The position numbers were made by a program, and so were the translations under genes. The notes under the pieces are model-generated. The model saw only the letters and a list, made by a program, of their open reading frames with translations, searched no databases and was not told the origin of the DNA. Shown piece by piece: positions 7,882 through 17,480 of a DNA stretch of 64,000 bases. Numbering within the stretch: position 1 is the first letter of the stretch; each line of letters starts with the position of its first letter. Source of the stretch: JBKXSZ01 sp047017005 (lineage in GTDB: Bacteria; Bacillota; Clostridia; TANB77; CAG-508); contig JBKXSZ010000001.1 of the NCBI GenBank assembly GCA_047017005.1, positions 62,001-126,000 on the forward strand, in the 5' to 3' direction.

Positions 7882-9231
7882 TTATATATTGAATGACATT
7901 ACAAAGTTTTCACCTGAATCTAGTCTCATAATAATATTCTTTTCTATCACATTTTGTTCATTTGCTATATCTATTAATTTTATTTTCTGGATAAACGTCT
8001 GATTTTCATTAGTGAAGTCTCCAAATTCAAGTTTATAATGTGATGGTAGTATTTGTCTCATGTAGTTTTCAAAATCATCTTGTGTTTTAAAATAATTTTG
8101 CTTGAATGCGTCATTTAATACGGTATATGCTGCTTTATAGTCTCTGTTATTAAGCATTTGTACGAATTTATCAATATTCATTGCCACTTTTTCTTGTTCT
8201 GTTGCTGATTGATATTCTTTTGTAAACTTCTCTGATGTAAGTGTATAGGTATCTAGTTGTAATGTATATTGTAATACCGCATTTGTTTTAAATATATAAT
8301 AATTTCCATATTGGTCAATACAAACATACTCTGTTGCACCATTATCTGTATTTATCAAATATTTAGTTCCTGCAATATTGTCCAATTCGCCTTTGTTTTT
8401 GATTACATATTTTTTATATTCTTCTAGACTTCCAAATCTCTTGTTACGATACTCTTCATCTAATGCATTATATGCACTTTCTACATCATAAGTAAGTTTT
8501 TGTTTATAGTCTGATAAATAACGTATTACTACATCTTTGTCTTCCAATCTTTTATACTCAAATTCGTTATTTGCATTTTTATCAATACTATTCACCTTTT
8601 TTTCTAATGAAATCTGGCTAATGTCTTTATATTGAGAATTTAATATTGGTTCTATCATAAAAGTATTATTAGCCGTATCTAAGGTTACTACAAAATATCC
8701 ATATTTTACATCTGCCATTTGTTCTTCATTTATTATTCTTCCATAAACACTGTATTTTTCTATATTAGAATCAGTAATATAGTTCATCTTCATTGCTGTA
8801 AAAATGTGCTTTTGTTGACTACTTCCAACGAAATCATAGATATTATTTGTTGTTATATTATTGTTTTTTATATAGCTAGTGTCTAGTATATTATAGATAG
8901 CTTGTTTTTTTTGGTCTTCTGTTTCAATTCCTTCTTCATCTTTGAAGTCCCAAGGTATATACTCTCTACCTTCTAAATTTTGTTGTGTTTTCATACTTAT
9001 ATCTACATAATCCAAGTATTTTTGAACTGCGTTCTCAATACTAAAATAGTTAGTAGCATTCGTCACAGCTTTTACATTCTTATCCTCTTGTCTTTGATTT
9101 CCTTCATTAATATGTGAACCATATTGAGCATATTTTGCATTTTTACTGTTTATTACTAATAAAACGGTTAGTAATATGATAGCTATTATTACTATTATAA
9201 TAGTTGTAATTATAATTTTTTTCTTATTCAT
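7882..9231 (-). CDS. Membrane-anchored protein of the secretion-like operon, 449 aa
   Basis: One N-terminal membrane anchor (about residues 5-27) with a short cytoplasmic head, then about 420 extracytoplasmic residues. Two stretches, near 235-290 and 365-420, resemble NTF2-like folds (YLSDYKQKLTYDVESAYNALDEEYRNKRFG; FVQMLNNRDYKAAYTVLNDAFKQNYF), the fold of VirB8/TcpC-type type IV secretion subunits. It starts 16 bp after the peptidoglycan hydrolase gene and is the last gene before the terminator. A second anchored protein of the same build lies two genes upstream. Role as an assembly scaffold is inferred from fold and position. Confidence 0.7.
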   Translation of the reverse strand: MNKKKIIITTIIIVIIAIILLTVLLVINSKNAKYAQYGSHINEGNQRQEDKNVKAVTNATNYFSIENAVQKYLDYVDISMKTQQNLEGREYIPWDFKDEEGIETEDQKKQAIYNILDTSYIKNNNITTNNIYDFVGSSQQKHIFTAMKMNYITDSNIEKYSVYGRIINEEQMADVKYGYFVVTLDTANNTFMIEPILNSQYKDISQISLEKKVNSIDKNANNEFEYKRLEDKDVVIRYLSDYKQKLTYDVESAYNALDEEYRNKRFGSLEEYKKYVIKNKGELDNIAGTKYLINTDNGATEYVCIDQYGNYYIFKTNAVLQYTLQLDTYTLTSEKFTKEYQSATEQEKVAMNIDKFVQMLNNRDYKAAYTVLNDAFKQNYFKTQDDFENYMRQILPSHYKLEFGDFTNENQTFIQKIKLIDIANEQNVIEKNIIMRLDSGENFVMSFNI

Positions 9232-9247
9232 ATAATACCTCTATCCT

Positions 9248-12052
9248 TTATTTGGGTTTTGTTACACGTATTATCTTTCCTGGTCTTGCTAAAGAATCAT
9301 TTGAAAACCAAGTTCCATCAACTGGATTTCCTCCAGAGTTATTCCAAGTCTTAGCTGTAGGGTCTCCGCAATCATATGTCATTACTTTTCCATTTTGCAC
9401 AGATACTACAATTTGTACGTGTCCATCATTATTTCCACTATCTCGAACAAATATATCTCCAGGTTTAAATTTACTAGATGGATTTTCTCCTCTACCTACT
9501 GCTATTTCTGTCCAACCATATTTTGCATTCCAATTTGTGTTATAGAATTGCTGTGTAACATGTTGAGCTCCTGCAAATTCTTTGTATCCATATTCGTATA
9601 ATACCCATGAAACAAACGAACTACAATCAATAGTAGGTCCCTTACATGGAACAGAGGATCCTCCATAGGTAGGATATCTTCCACTTGTTGAAACTTCTTT
9701 CCATACTTTTTCTGCTGTTTTTAAGAAGTCTGAACTACCAAATTGTGCTGGGTCTAATATCTTGCCTCCCCCTGTCATATAAACACCCTTGTTAAATACA
9801 TTCCAATTTGCTGTTGCTCTTTTGGTGTTATTGTAGCCACTGCGAAAAGGTGTAAATCCATTTACAATAAAATTATCACGAAGTGCTTCTGTATTTCCAC
9901 ATTGCTGATATGCTGTAGTGAAATTTCCAATATTACCATACTGGTAGGCAACAGCAACTAAAGCATGTATTTGATTTTCTTCTAACTTAATACCTGCGGC
10001 ATTAACTTTTTTTTCTACATAAGCTTGATTATCTGCTATTTCCATTTCCATTACTTGATCTACAGTCTCTATAGGTAATAATGACACTCCTAGTTGATTA
10101 TATTTATCATCTTTTATATTAATTCCTAGCTTACTATATCTTTCTACTTGATTCCAGCCTGGTCCTAGCCAATGACAAACACCATATCCATAGTTCCTTG
10201 TATCGTGTAAGTCCGTATAGCAGATATAATTCTTTTTATCCTGTGTTACATACTGTCCAATATATGAATTATATGACGTTTCTCCTGCAATATATTGGCG
10301 AATAGATTCATTTTCCCAGCCTTTCAAATATTCTTCTAGAATACTACCTCCACCACTAAAGCTAGAAAAACTTGTTATTTCGAATGCAGAAAAGTCTAGT
10401 TCTGTTACTCCATAGTTGATACCCGTATATTTATACATTAAATATCTCATAATCTCTTCTAGTTTAGCAGTTTTCTCACCACATCTCTGTAGCAAACTAA
10501 ACATCTCTTCTGCAGCACTCCTTAGGCTTGTATCTGGTGAACTCTTTCTTTTCTTAGCTGATGCATTTTGTTCATTATATCCTGGTAGTTCATATTCAAC
10601 TAATTCTCCATTAGGGTCATATTTTGAACCTTTTTTCCCATCCACTGTTCTTAATAAAGATAAAAATTTCTCTTCTTGGCTTTTTACCTTAGATGGGGTA
10701 TTTTTATATGTTGTACTTTTAATATTCTCTTGAATTCTTACACTTTGTTCTACTAATTGTCTATCTTTGTGATTTTCAACTTGTATTAATTGCACCTCAC
10801 TATTTAATTGTTGTTTGGCTTCGTTATGTGCTTCCGCATTGTCGTCTAAAGCAGTTGGGTTTGTTATAACTGAAACATCATAATCTTTTTCTACTTCTCC
10901 ATCTGGCTGTTCTGTTGTAGTATCTGAATCTGTATTGGTATCTTCTCTTTCCATTGCTGTTGTTTGATAAGAAATCCATGTATCTGCCTTTGTAATCGCA
11001 ATTACAGGATTATTGGTTACTCTTACTGTGGTTGATTCTTCTACAATTGGTTCTGATAATTGTTCTATTGGTTTGGAAATAGTCGTAGAATTTGCAATTG
11101 CATTATTCTTATCTATTCCTTCTATTCCCTCAATAGTAGAACCAGTTACTGAATTGCTTAACTTCATATTATATGTATAGTTTGCAAATCCAGTATACTT
11201 CTCTCTATGTGTGGTTGTAGTCTTTGTTGTTGTAGTAGTTTCACAGTCTTGAATAGTTAATTCGATTCTGCTATCTTTTATTAAATCTGCTACTGCATCT
11301 GCAAAATTTGGATTTTGTGAGATGCTATATAATATTTGTAGAAATTCATATGGCATAGAATATTGAGTAATAGCCGATTTATAATTAATTTCTCTTATTT
11401 CAATACTTGTGTCTTTTTTTCCATCTATCTCTACAGAAGTTCTTACTGCATATAAAATATTATCACCCTTAATTGAGAATTTGTTTAAAATGTCAGCATC
11501 TGCATTTCTTTGCATTTCTTCAAATTTGCTTTTACCAACAAATTCTAGTTCTTTGCTTTCATAAACTTTATCTCCTGTTTTTTCATCTTTTGTTGCCTTA
11601 GCACCTGGGAAAACTCTCATGATTTTTATAATTCCCTTAACATCAGAGTCTCCTGTATCTGGCATCGTAGAAGCAGCTTCTGTTTTCATGAATTTCTCAA
11701 TATATTTTTCTCCATTTGTTTCATCAAACCCTGCATAGTCAGGGTCAATAGCTTGATTTTCTAACTCATTACGTATTGAATTCAGAACATTTTCTTGCAT
11801 TTGTATATCGCCAGTTTCTTCATCAAATTTAAATATATTAGAAATAGCATTCCCAACAGACGATAATCCATCTCCTATTGCCTTAATTGGTGCCATTACA
11901 GCTCCCTCTATTACTACAATAACACTCGCTCCCAGAACTAAAATGCAGATAATAGGAAACAATACTCTTTTAAGAATGAATTTTTTTATTCTTTTCTTTG
12001 TTTCTTTTTTCATATTTCCAAATATCTTATTGTTTTCTTTACCTTCTTTCAT
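9248..12052 (-). CDS. Bifunctional peptidoglycan hydrolase of a type IV secretion-like system, 934 aa
   Basis: VirB1/PrgK-like wall hydrolase. A cytoplasmic basic head and one membrane segment (about residues 28-55) precede a long Thr/Glu-rich extracytoplasmic spacer (to about 530). A lysozyme-like part follows (about 590-770; YGYGVCHWLGPGW, ALVAVAYQYGNIGNF, RATANWNVFNKG), then an NlpC/P60-type cysteine peptidase (about 800-930) with the nucleophile in DCSSFVSW and the histidine in GHVQIV. Having both a glycosidase and a peptidase lets one protein open sugar and peptide bonds, which Gram-positive type IV systems need to cross the wall. It lies 31 bp after a VirB8-like gene and 16 bp before another anchored protein. 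The glycosidase class is less certain than the peptidase. Confidence 0.85.
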   Translation of the reverse strand: MKEGKENNKIFGNMKKETKKRIKKFILKRVLFPIICILVLGASVIVVIEGAVMAPIKAIGDGLSSVGNAISNIFKFDEETGDIQMQENVLNSIRNELENQAIDPDYAGFDETNGEKYIEKFMKTEAASTMPDTGDSDVKGIIKIMRVFPGAKATKDEKTGDKVYESKELEFVGKSKFEEMQRNADADILNKFSIKGDNILYAVRTSVEIDGKKDTSIEIREINYKSAITQYSMPYEFLQILYSISQNPNFADAVADLIKDSRIELTIQDCETTTTTKTTTTHREKYTGFANYTYNMKLSNSVTGSTIEGIEGIDKNNAIANSTTISKPIEQLSEPIVEESTTVRVTNNPVIAITKADTWISYQTTAMEREDTNTDSDTTTEQPDGEVEKDYDVSVITNPTALDDNAEAHNEAKQQLNSEVQLIQVENHKDRQLVEQSVRIQENIKSTTYKNTPSKVKSQEEKFLSLLRTVDGKKGSKYDPNGELVEYELPGYNEQNASAKKRKSSPDTSLRSAAEEMFSLLQRCGEKTAKLEEIMRYLMYKYTGINYGVTELDFSAFEITSFSSFSGGGSILEEYLKGWENESIRQYIAGETSYNSYIGQYVTQDKKNYICYTDLHDTRNYGYGVCHWLGPGWNQVERYSKLGINIKDDKYNQLGVSLLPIETVDQVMEMEIADNQAYVEKKVNAAGIKLEENQIHALVAVAYQYGNIGNFTTAYQQCGNTEALRDNFIVNGFTPFRSGYNNTKRATANWNVFNKGVYMTGGGKILDPAQFGSSDFLKTAEKVWKEVSTSGRYPTYGGSSVPCKGPTIDCSSFVSWVLYEYGYKEFAGAQHVTQQFYNTNWNAKYGWTEIAVGRGENPSSKFKPGDIFVRDSGNNDGHVQIVVSVQNGKVMTYDCGDPTAKTWNNSGGNPVDGTWFSNDSLARPGKIIRVTKPK

Positions 12053-12083
12053 ATTACCTACATCTCACCTCTTTATTCATGGT

Positions 12084-13016
12084 TTATTGTATCTTTACCT
12101 CCAATCTATCTTGATACTGATTGTTTGCAAAATATTGTGTACTATCCGGAACAATATCACTAAATACAACCCCTGTAATTCCTAAATCCGGATTGTAATT
12201 TTTGCCAAATTTAATACTGATATTTTTACTTCCCCCTGCTATTACTTCTAATTGGTTTACAGAAATTTCATACATTTGCGAACTCCACATATTATTATTT
12301 GCGTCTACTAAATAGACAGAGTTTGTCCTTGTATTTGTATTGACTAAAATATTTTTATTTGTTTTATTCTCTACTGTAAAATTATAGATTTGATAATCTT
12401 TATATTGGTCTATACTATTTACTTTTATTTTAATACCATTATTTTCTGCTTCTTTTTTTATTTCATCTCTTTTAATATAGTTGTTAATATTAAGCTTTTG
12501 CTCATCATTTTCTTTTACAATCGTCATGTAATCTTCATATACTCCAGTATCATCGTAATTCCCTGTTGCCATTGGGTCTTTTAGAATTCGAACTTTGTAT
12601 GTATAGTTAGAATTGCTATTAATCCAACTTTGCATACTAATCATCATTTGTTCTTTGAAGACAATATTATAGTAAGTATTAATAAAGCTATCTAAAGAAG
12701 GGTATAGGTTCTGTTTACAATTTTGAGATAATAAATTATAAGCAGCATTTGGGTCTTTAGCATTACAGTAAGAGACAAACTTATTGATAATGTCTTCATT
12801 TACTTGCTCTTGCTTTTCTCCTACATCAGAGCCTTTTATAATAGTCTCACTTGGATTGTATATAGAATCTAGTTTCTCTGATTGATTATCCTCTTTTTTA
12901 GGTTGCTTTGCTATATAATTTAATAGTTGAATAAGGATAATAGCAAATGCAATAATTACAATTACTAAACCTATCTTTTTCCAATTCTGGTTAATATATC
13001 GTATTAACTTGTTCAT
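12084..13016 (-). CDS. Membrane-anchored VirB8-position protein, 310 aa
   Basis: Single membrane segment at about residues 15-36, then an extracytoplasmic part. Residues about 75-185 (IINKFVSYCNAKDPNAAYNLL...YPSLDSFINTYYN) look NTF2-like, the fold of VirB8/PrgL-type subunits. The C-terminal 120 residues form a beta-rich second domain (YNFTVENKTNKNILVNTNT; GGSKNISIKF) resembling accessory Ig-like folds. It follows the VirB6-like gene by 22 bp and precedes the wall hydrolase by 31 bp, the position of VirB8 in Gram-positive clusters. Sequence similarity is weak; the call rests on architecture and order. Confidence 0.7.
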   Translation of the reverse strand: MNKLIRYINQNWKKIGLVIVIIAFAIILIQLLNYIAKQPKKEDNQSEKLDSIYNPSETIIKGSDVGEKQEQVNEDIINKFVSYCNAKDPNAAYNLLSQNCKQNLYPSLDSFINTYYNIVFKEQMMISMQSWINSNSNYTYKVRILKDPMATGNYDDTGVYEDYMTIVKENDEQKLNINNYIKRDEIKKEAENNGIKIKVNSIDQYKDYQIYNFTVENKTNKNILVNTNTRTNSVYLVDANNNMWSSQMYEISVNQLEVIAGGSKNISIKFGKNYNPDLGITGVVFSDIVPDSTQYFANNQYQDRLEVKIQ

Positions 13017-13038
13017 TCAGAACCTATGCCTCCTTGTC

Positions 13039-15489
13039 TTAATCTTTTAATCCTTTTGCTATCATAATTCCATTGATAACTCTCTGTGCGGATTTATTTG
13101 CCTGTTCTACTGTTGTTCCTTTAATCTTTCCATCTTTTCCTTTACTATTTCCAGCTTTTAAAATTCGTTGTGCATAGTGTTGTTGTAATTGCGCACGTTT
13201 CTTTTCATCGATTAAATTGTCTTCTTTTATTTGTCTAGCTGATTTTAAGATATTAACAGACTGTTCTGCGGTATATCCATTTTTACCTTGTAGTACTTGC
13301 ATTCCACGTTTAATTTCATCTTTATCTGTAATACCTGCTTTGGTATATTTATACATTTCCTTTTGATATGCTTTGACTTGGTCTCTATTCAATTTACTTC
13401 CATCTTCATTTTGGAATTCGCTTTGAATAAATTTCTTGTATTCTTTATTTGCCATAAATTCTCTTTCGTTTTTCTTTTTCCATGCTTCTTCTGGTCCATA
13501 AGCACCTTCGTTATACGTATCTTTTATAGCTCCAATAGCGCCTTTAATGTTGCCAGATGCATTTTCAATAGTATTCATTGCTCTTCCACCTAACGCAGAA
13601 CCAGCAACTGCTCCGGCAGCTGCAAATTGTGCTACCTTAGATGCATCTCCTGTTGCAATTCCTGCAGCTAATCCAAAACTTGCTCCTGCTACCGCAGATG
13701 TTCCTCTTACAAGTCCTCTTCCTACTGGTTTTAAAGTTTTTCCAGCTATATGTGCTACACCACGAATTGTTCTTCCAGTTTTTCCATTCCAAGTATTGAG
13801 TGCTTTTCGTCCCCATTTATTATTTTGTGCTTTGTTGCGAAGTTGATCAACAAGCTTGTCAGAGCCCTTAGATGGTAATGTATTCTCTGTTGAACTTGGT
13901 TCAGGTTCTGATAATTTGTTAGATGATTGTGAAAAAATTGGATTTCCATATTGATCCGTAATTTGTTTTTTATTTGGTTGTCCATTTGTAAGTCCATCAT
14001 TATCTCCAAATGTAACATTACTATCTTTTATCGCTAAACTACTTGCAGCAGCAACAGCTCCAGCTCCACTGCCATCTCCTTCTTCTGCAAAGGAATCTCC
14101 AAGGGTTTTATAATCATCTGCTGTTCTAATACGTCCATTGCTTGCTCCATCTGTTCCTGCTTTTCCTGAAGCTTTTCCGATTCCTTTTGCTGCACCTTTG
14201 GTTAATTTATTCATTAAGCTAGATGCAATAGCTCCTCCTGCGAATGCTCCTAATCCTCCTGCTGTGGCTGCCTTTTCAAATCCGAACATTTTACGTAATA
14301 GTTTTTCTGCGGATAGAATAAACCACATTGCAACTAAAGCATAAATCGGATTAGATACCGCCAAATCTAAAGCAGTTCCAACTAATACAGTATATAGTAA
14401 TAGATGGAATGGCTGTAACAACGCATTAAATACATATTCTTTTAGCCACATATTAAATGCTTGTGCTTGTCCATCACTTATTTTATCGATTGGGTAAGTA
14501 AGGGCTACTAATGGTGCAATAATTGTTAGGAAAGCCATATAGATAACCCTCCTTAGGTAAACAAAGGTGAACATGATTGTTAAGATTACCATTGTAATAT
14601 ATAAAATTAAATATGTAATCTTAGGTGCACCAGACTCATATTGTGTACAAAATCTCATATATCCTGCCATATTAGTATTGAAAGCAAAATCATAGTCTGT
14701 ATCTTTATTTTTTCCCTCATTAGTTACAATTACATTAATTCCCTTTCCATCTTGAGGAGCTAACATCTTTGTAATAGCTTCTGTTAGATAGATAGTAAAG
14801 GACATAATATAGTGAAGGAAAAATAGTAAGCATAAAGCTATTACCCAATCCATTAGCATTTGTTTATATTTTGCCTTTTCTGCTGAAACACTTGCAATTA
14901 GAATTCTAATTCCTATGTACATAAGAACAGATAATAGACCAACTATAGCTAAATTTCTTAATGCTACATACCAACTAGCTACAATACTATGTAATTGATA
15001 TGCAGTTGATTTTTCAACTCCATCTCCGTTTTTCTGACTAGTAGGAGAAATAAAATTAATTTGTAGTGCTGCAACTTTATTAGAGAAAATCATTTCTGGG
15101 CTATATTCTCCCATTGGTACTTCATAGTCGCCAGCTCCTATTCCCGTATTTAAGAATCCATCTCTTCCTCCAATACCTCCTGTTGATAAGTCTTCTTCTT
15201 TTATATATACATTTTTATTTCCATCTACTAACGTTTTTCCATTTTCGATTTTATCATCCTTATCGGATATTGTATATTCGAATGCATTGGTTCCTTTGTC
15301 TGTAAGCCAGGATTCTAATGCCCATAAGATAGAATCGCCTATTGTTGTAAACAACGCTGAAAAAGGTGATAATAGGACACCTCCTAAATCAGCTTGTGTT
15401 GCCTGAGGAGTAATAAAATTACATAGTAATACCATTACTATTACCAGCATTATCTTTTGTAGTTTTCCTTTTGTTAAAAATTTAGACAT
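13039..15489 (-). CDS. VirB6/TrbL-like polytopic channel protein, 816 aa
   Basis: Inner-membrane channel subunit of a type IV secretion-like system. Residues 1-33 look like a cleavable signal ending TPQATQA. About six membrane segments follow (near 168-198, 212-238, 285-312, 315-342, 350-375 and 378-395), with conserved-looking APLVALTYPIDK between them. After residue 410 the protein becomes a soluble Gly/Ala/Ser-rich tail with KGAAKGIGKASGKAG and GAVAGSALGGRA repeats, ending in a Lys-rich helical region. Long tails of this kind are usual for Gram-positive VirB6 homologues. It starts 20 bp after the VirB4 ATPase gene. Confidence 0.82.
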   Translation of the reverse strand: MSKFLTKGKLQKIMLVIVMVLLCNFITPQATQADLGGVLLSPFSALFTTIGDSILWALESWLTDKGTNAFEYTISDKDDKIENGKTLVDGNKNVYIKEEDLSTGGIGGRDGFLNTGIGAGDYEVPMGEYSPEMIFSNKVAALQINFISPTSQKNGDGVEKSTAYQLHSIVASWYVALRNLAIVGLLSVLMYIGIRILIASVSAEKAKYKQMLMDWVIALCLLFFLHYIMSFTIYLTEAITKMLAPQDGKGINVIVTNEGKNKDTDYDFAFNTNMAGYMRFCTQYESGAPKITYLILYITMVILTIMFTFVYLRRVIYMAFLTIIAPLVALTYPIDKISDGQAQAFNMWLKEYVFNALLQPFHLLLYTVLVGTALDLAVSNPIYALVAMWFILSAEKLLRKMFGFEKAATAGGLGAFAGGAIASSLMNKLTKGAAKGIGKASGKAGTDGASNGRIRTADDYKTLGDSFAEEGDGSGAGAVAAASSLAIKDSNVTFGDNDGLTNGQPNKKQITDQYGNPIFSQSSNKLSEPEPSSTENTLPSKGSDKLVDQLRNKAQNNKWGRKALNTWNGKTGRTIRGVAHIAGKTLKPVGRGLVRGTSAVAGASFGLAAGIATGDASKVAQFAAAGAVAGSALGGRAMNTIENASGNIKGAIGAIKDTYNEGAYGPEEAWKKKNEREFMANKEYKKFIQSEFQNEDGSKLNRDQVKAYQKEMYKYTKAGITDKDEIKRGMQVLQGKNGYTAEQSVNILKSARQIKEDNLIDEKKRAQLQQHYAQRILKAGNSKGKDGKIKGTTVEQANKSAQRVINGIMIAKGLKD

Positions 15490-15509
15490 AATACTTTATT
15501 TCCTCCTTA

Positions 15510-17480
15510 TTACCCCTTTTTATTCTGATTCATTGCTACAATTTTATTTAAGTTTGTTTCAACAAACTCAAATTCTTTCTTCGTTGGTTGGATTTGTAGT
15601 ATTGCTGTATCAGATCCTACTTTTAGTAATCCTTCTCCCACAAAACATGTTACTAGGAAATTTGCCTCTCCTTCACTTAATTTAAATACTTCCTTTAAAT
15701 ATTCAATTTCAGATTTGTCTTGTGCTAAGAATAATTTCGTGTCAGAAGAAGTAAGTACCGCTTGTGCTTCTGGTTTTTCATAGAAATCTTGGAATCTCTG
15801 TGAAATGATTGCAAGTGAAACATTCCTTTTTCTTGCACGTCTTGCCATGGTATTTAAGAAATCTACTGCCTCTGGATAAGGTAGCAACATCCATGCCTCA
15901 TCTACTAATACTCTCTTCTTTCTTGCTTTTCTTCTGTCTTCACTATTTTTCTTAACGTATTTTTCCCAAATCCAAGAAAGTAATATTTGTTGTGCAAGTG
16001 GTCTTGCAAATCTTTCTTCCAATTGAGAAATATCTAAGTTAATAAATGGCGCTCCATCTAATAATTCAAAAGTAGATTGCCCATCAAAATATGCCATTTG
16101 GCCATCATATTCTCTTATATATTGTTTCATTACCTTTAGTAAGTAGCTGTAATGAAATTTATAGTCGGAGTTATCATTTGCTCTTGCTTTTGCTTGAATT
16201 CTTTTATACCAACTACCAATGGTTGGCATTTCTTTTTTGGATTTAAATAGTTCTTCTCCTTGCATTGAGTTCATATTTGTTTCATATAAACTGCTTGGAT
16301 TATTATTAATTGCTCTACTTGCATACTCTTCTGCCACAGATTCTGCAATAATCTGTTTTGTAAGCTCATTTACTTCTTCACTTCTTGTACTTCCTCTTGC
16401 CATGGTAAGTAATGCTTGTGTTACGTCCTCGACTTTGTTTTCTACATTAAGAACTGTTCTTTCTTTTCCTGTAATTTCATCTTTTATAATCTCTGTCTCT
16501 ATATCAAATAGGTTAATAACTGTTTTTGAGTTTGGGCTTAATACAACGTTAATTCCACCTAGTGCTTCTGCAACAATAGAATACTCACCTTCTGCATCTA
16601 GTGCTAAACTTTCTATTCCCATTAATACAGAAGAACGAGAAATTAAAGTTTTCATGGTAACAGATTTACCAGCACCAGATTTAGCGAAAATAACCATGTT
16701 ATAGTTTGTTAAAGATGGATGGAAGTTATCGAATAAAATCGGTACTCCAGTTTGTTTGTTAAATCCTAATGGTACTCCACTTTCATGTCCTACTTCTGAA
16801 GTAGTAAATGGAAATACGGTTGCCATTGAACGTCTATCAAATGTATGTGTTTTCTTTATTTTATCGTTCATTAATGGTAAATTTGATTGAAATGCTTTTT
16901 CTTGTATTCCCCATGCACTTTTTACTTCTACTAGAGATTTTGACATTTCTGTTGCTAATAGTTTTGAGAATTTATCTAATTCCTCTAGGCTATAGGCAAA
17001 TAATGTAGATACAACAGATGCTTCATATAGTTTGTTAAAGCCTGCTGCAATTTCATCTCTTAGTTGTTCTGCCTCTAGTCTTTTTTGAGAAATGGTACTT
17101 TCTCTATTAATATTTCCTCTATCTGCAGCTACAATTCTTTCTGTTTCTAGCTCATTAATTACTCTGTTTAATTCACTTTGAGAACGTGATTCTGGAATTG
17201 GATTAATGTAGACAGATGTGTTAATATCACCAAATAAGTACATGTCTCTAAATAGTTCAGGGAAAGTACACATTCTAGGAAGTGTGCTTACATAGAAACT
17301 TCTTGCATACCTTGTCATGTTTGAAATAATCTCTAAATGGGATATGTTTCGTGCATCAATTCCTGCTGGTGCAATCAATTCCTTTATTGTCTTTTTTTTA
17401 AAAAGTTGATTTGGTGTTATCTCATCCCTGTACTCTCTTTGGTTTTCTACCTCTTTTTGGTTTTTCTTTTTGCCCCACAT
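15510..17480 (-). CDS. VirB4-type secretion ATPase, C-terminal motor part, 656 aa
   Basis: Type IV secretion motor ATPase. Walker A is AKSGAGKSVTMK (about residue 265), Walker B with the following segment is KRVLVDEAWMLLPYPEA (about 525), then RRARKRNVSLAIISQRFQDF and TKLFLAQDKSE, all typical of VirB4/TraC/TraU. The N-terminal 240 residues correspond to the second half of the usual VirB4 N-domain; the first half is encoded by the preceding gene, whose 3' end overlaps this one by 59 bp in another frame. The start at 17480 has AAGGAGG in good spacing. Probably forms one complex with the product of the preceding gene. Confidence 0.93.
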   Translation of the reverse strand: MWGKKKNQKEVENQREYRDEITPNQLFKKKTIKELIAPAGIDARNISHLEIISNMTRYARSFYVSTLPRMCTFPELFRDMYLFGDINTSVYINPIPESRSQSELNRVINELETERIVAADRGNINRESTISQKRLEAEQLRDEIAAGFNKLYEASVVSTLFAYSLEELDKFSKLLATEMSKSLVEVKSAWGIQEKAFQSNLPLMNDKIKKTHTFDRRSMATVFPFTTSEVGHESGVPLGFNKQTGVPILFDNFHPSLTNYNMVIFAKSGAGKSVTMKTLISRSSVLMGIESLALDAEGEYSIVAEALGGINVVLSPNSKTVINLFDIETEIIKDEITGKERTVLNVENKVEDVTQALLTMARGSTRSEEVNELTKQIIAESVAEEYASRAINNNPSSLYETNMNSMQGEELFKSKKEMPTIGSWYKRIQAKARANDNSDYKFHYSYLLKVMKQYIREYDGQMAYFDGQSTFELLDGAPFINLDISQLEERFARPLAQQILLSWIWEKYVKKNSEDRRKARKKRVLVDEAWMLLPYPEAVDFLNTMARRARKRNVSLAIISQRFQDFYEKPEAQAVLTSSDTKLFLAQDKSEIEYLKEVFKLSEGEANFLVTCFVGEGLLKVGSDTAILQIQPTKKEFEFVETNLNKIVAMNQNKKG

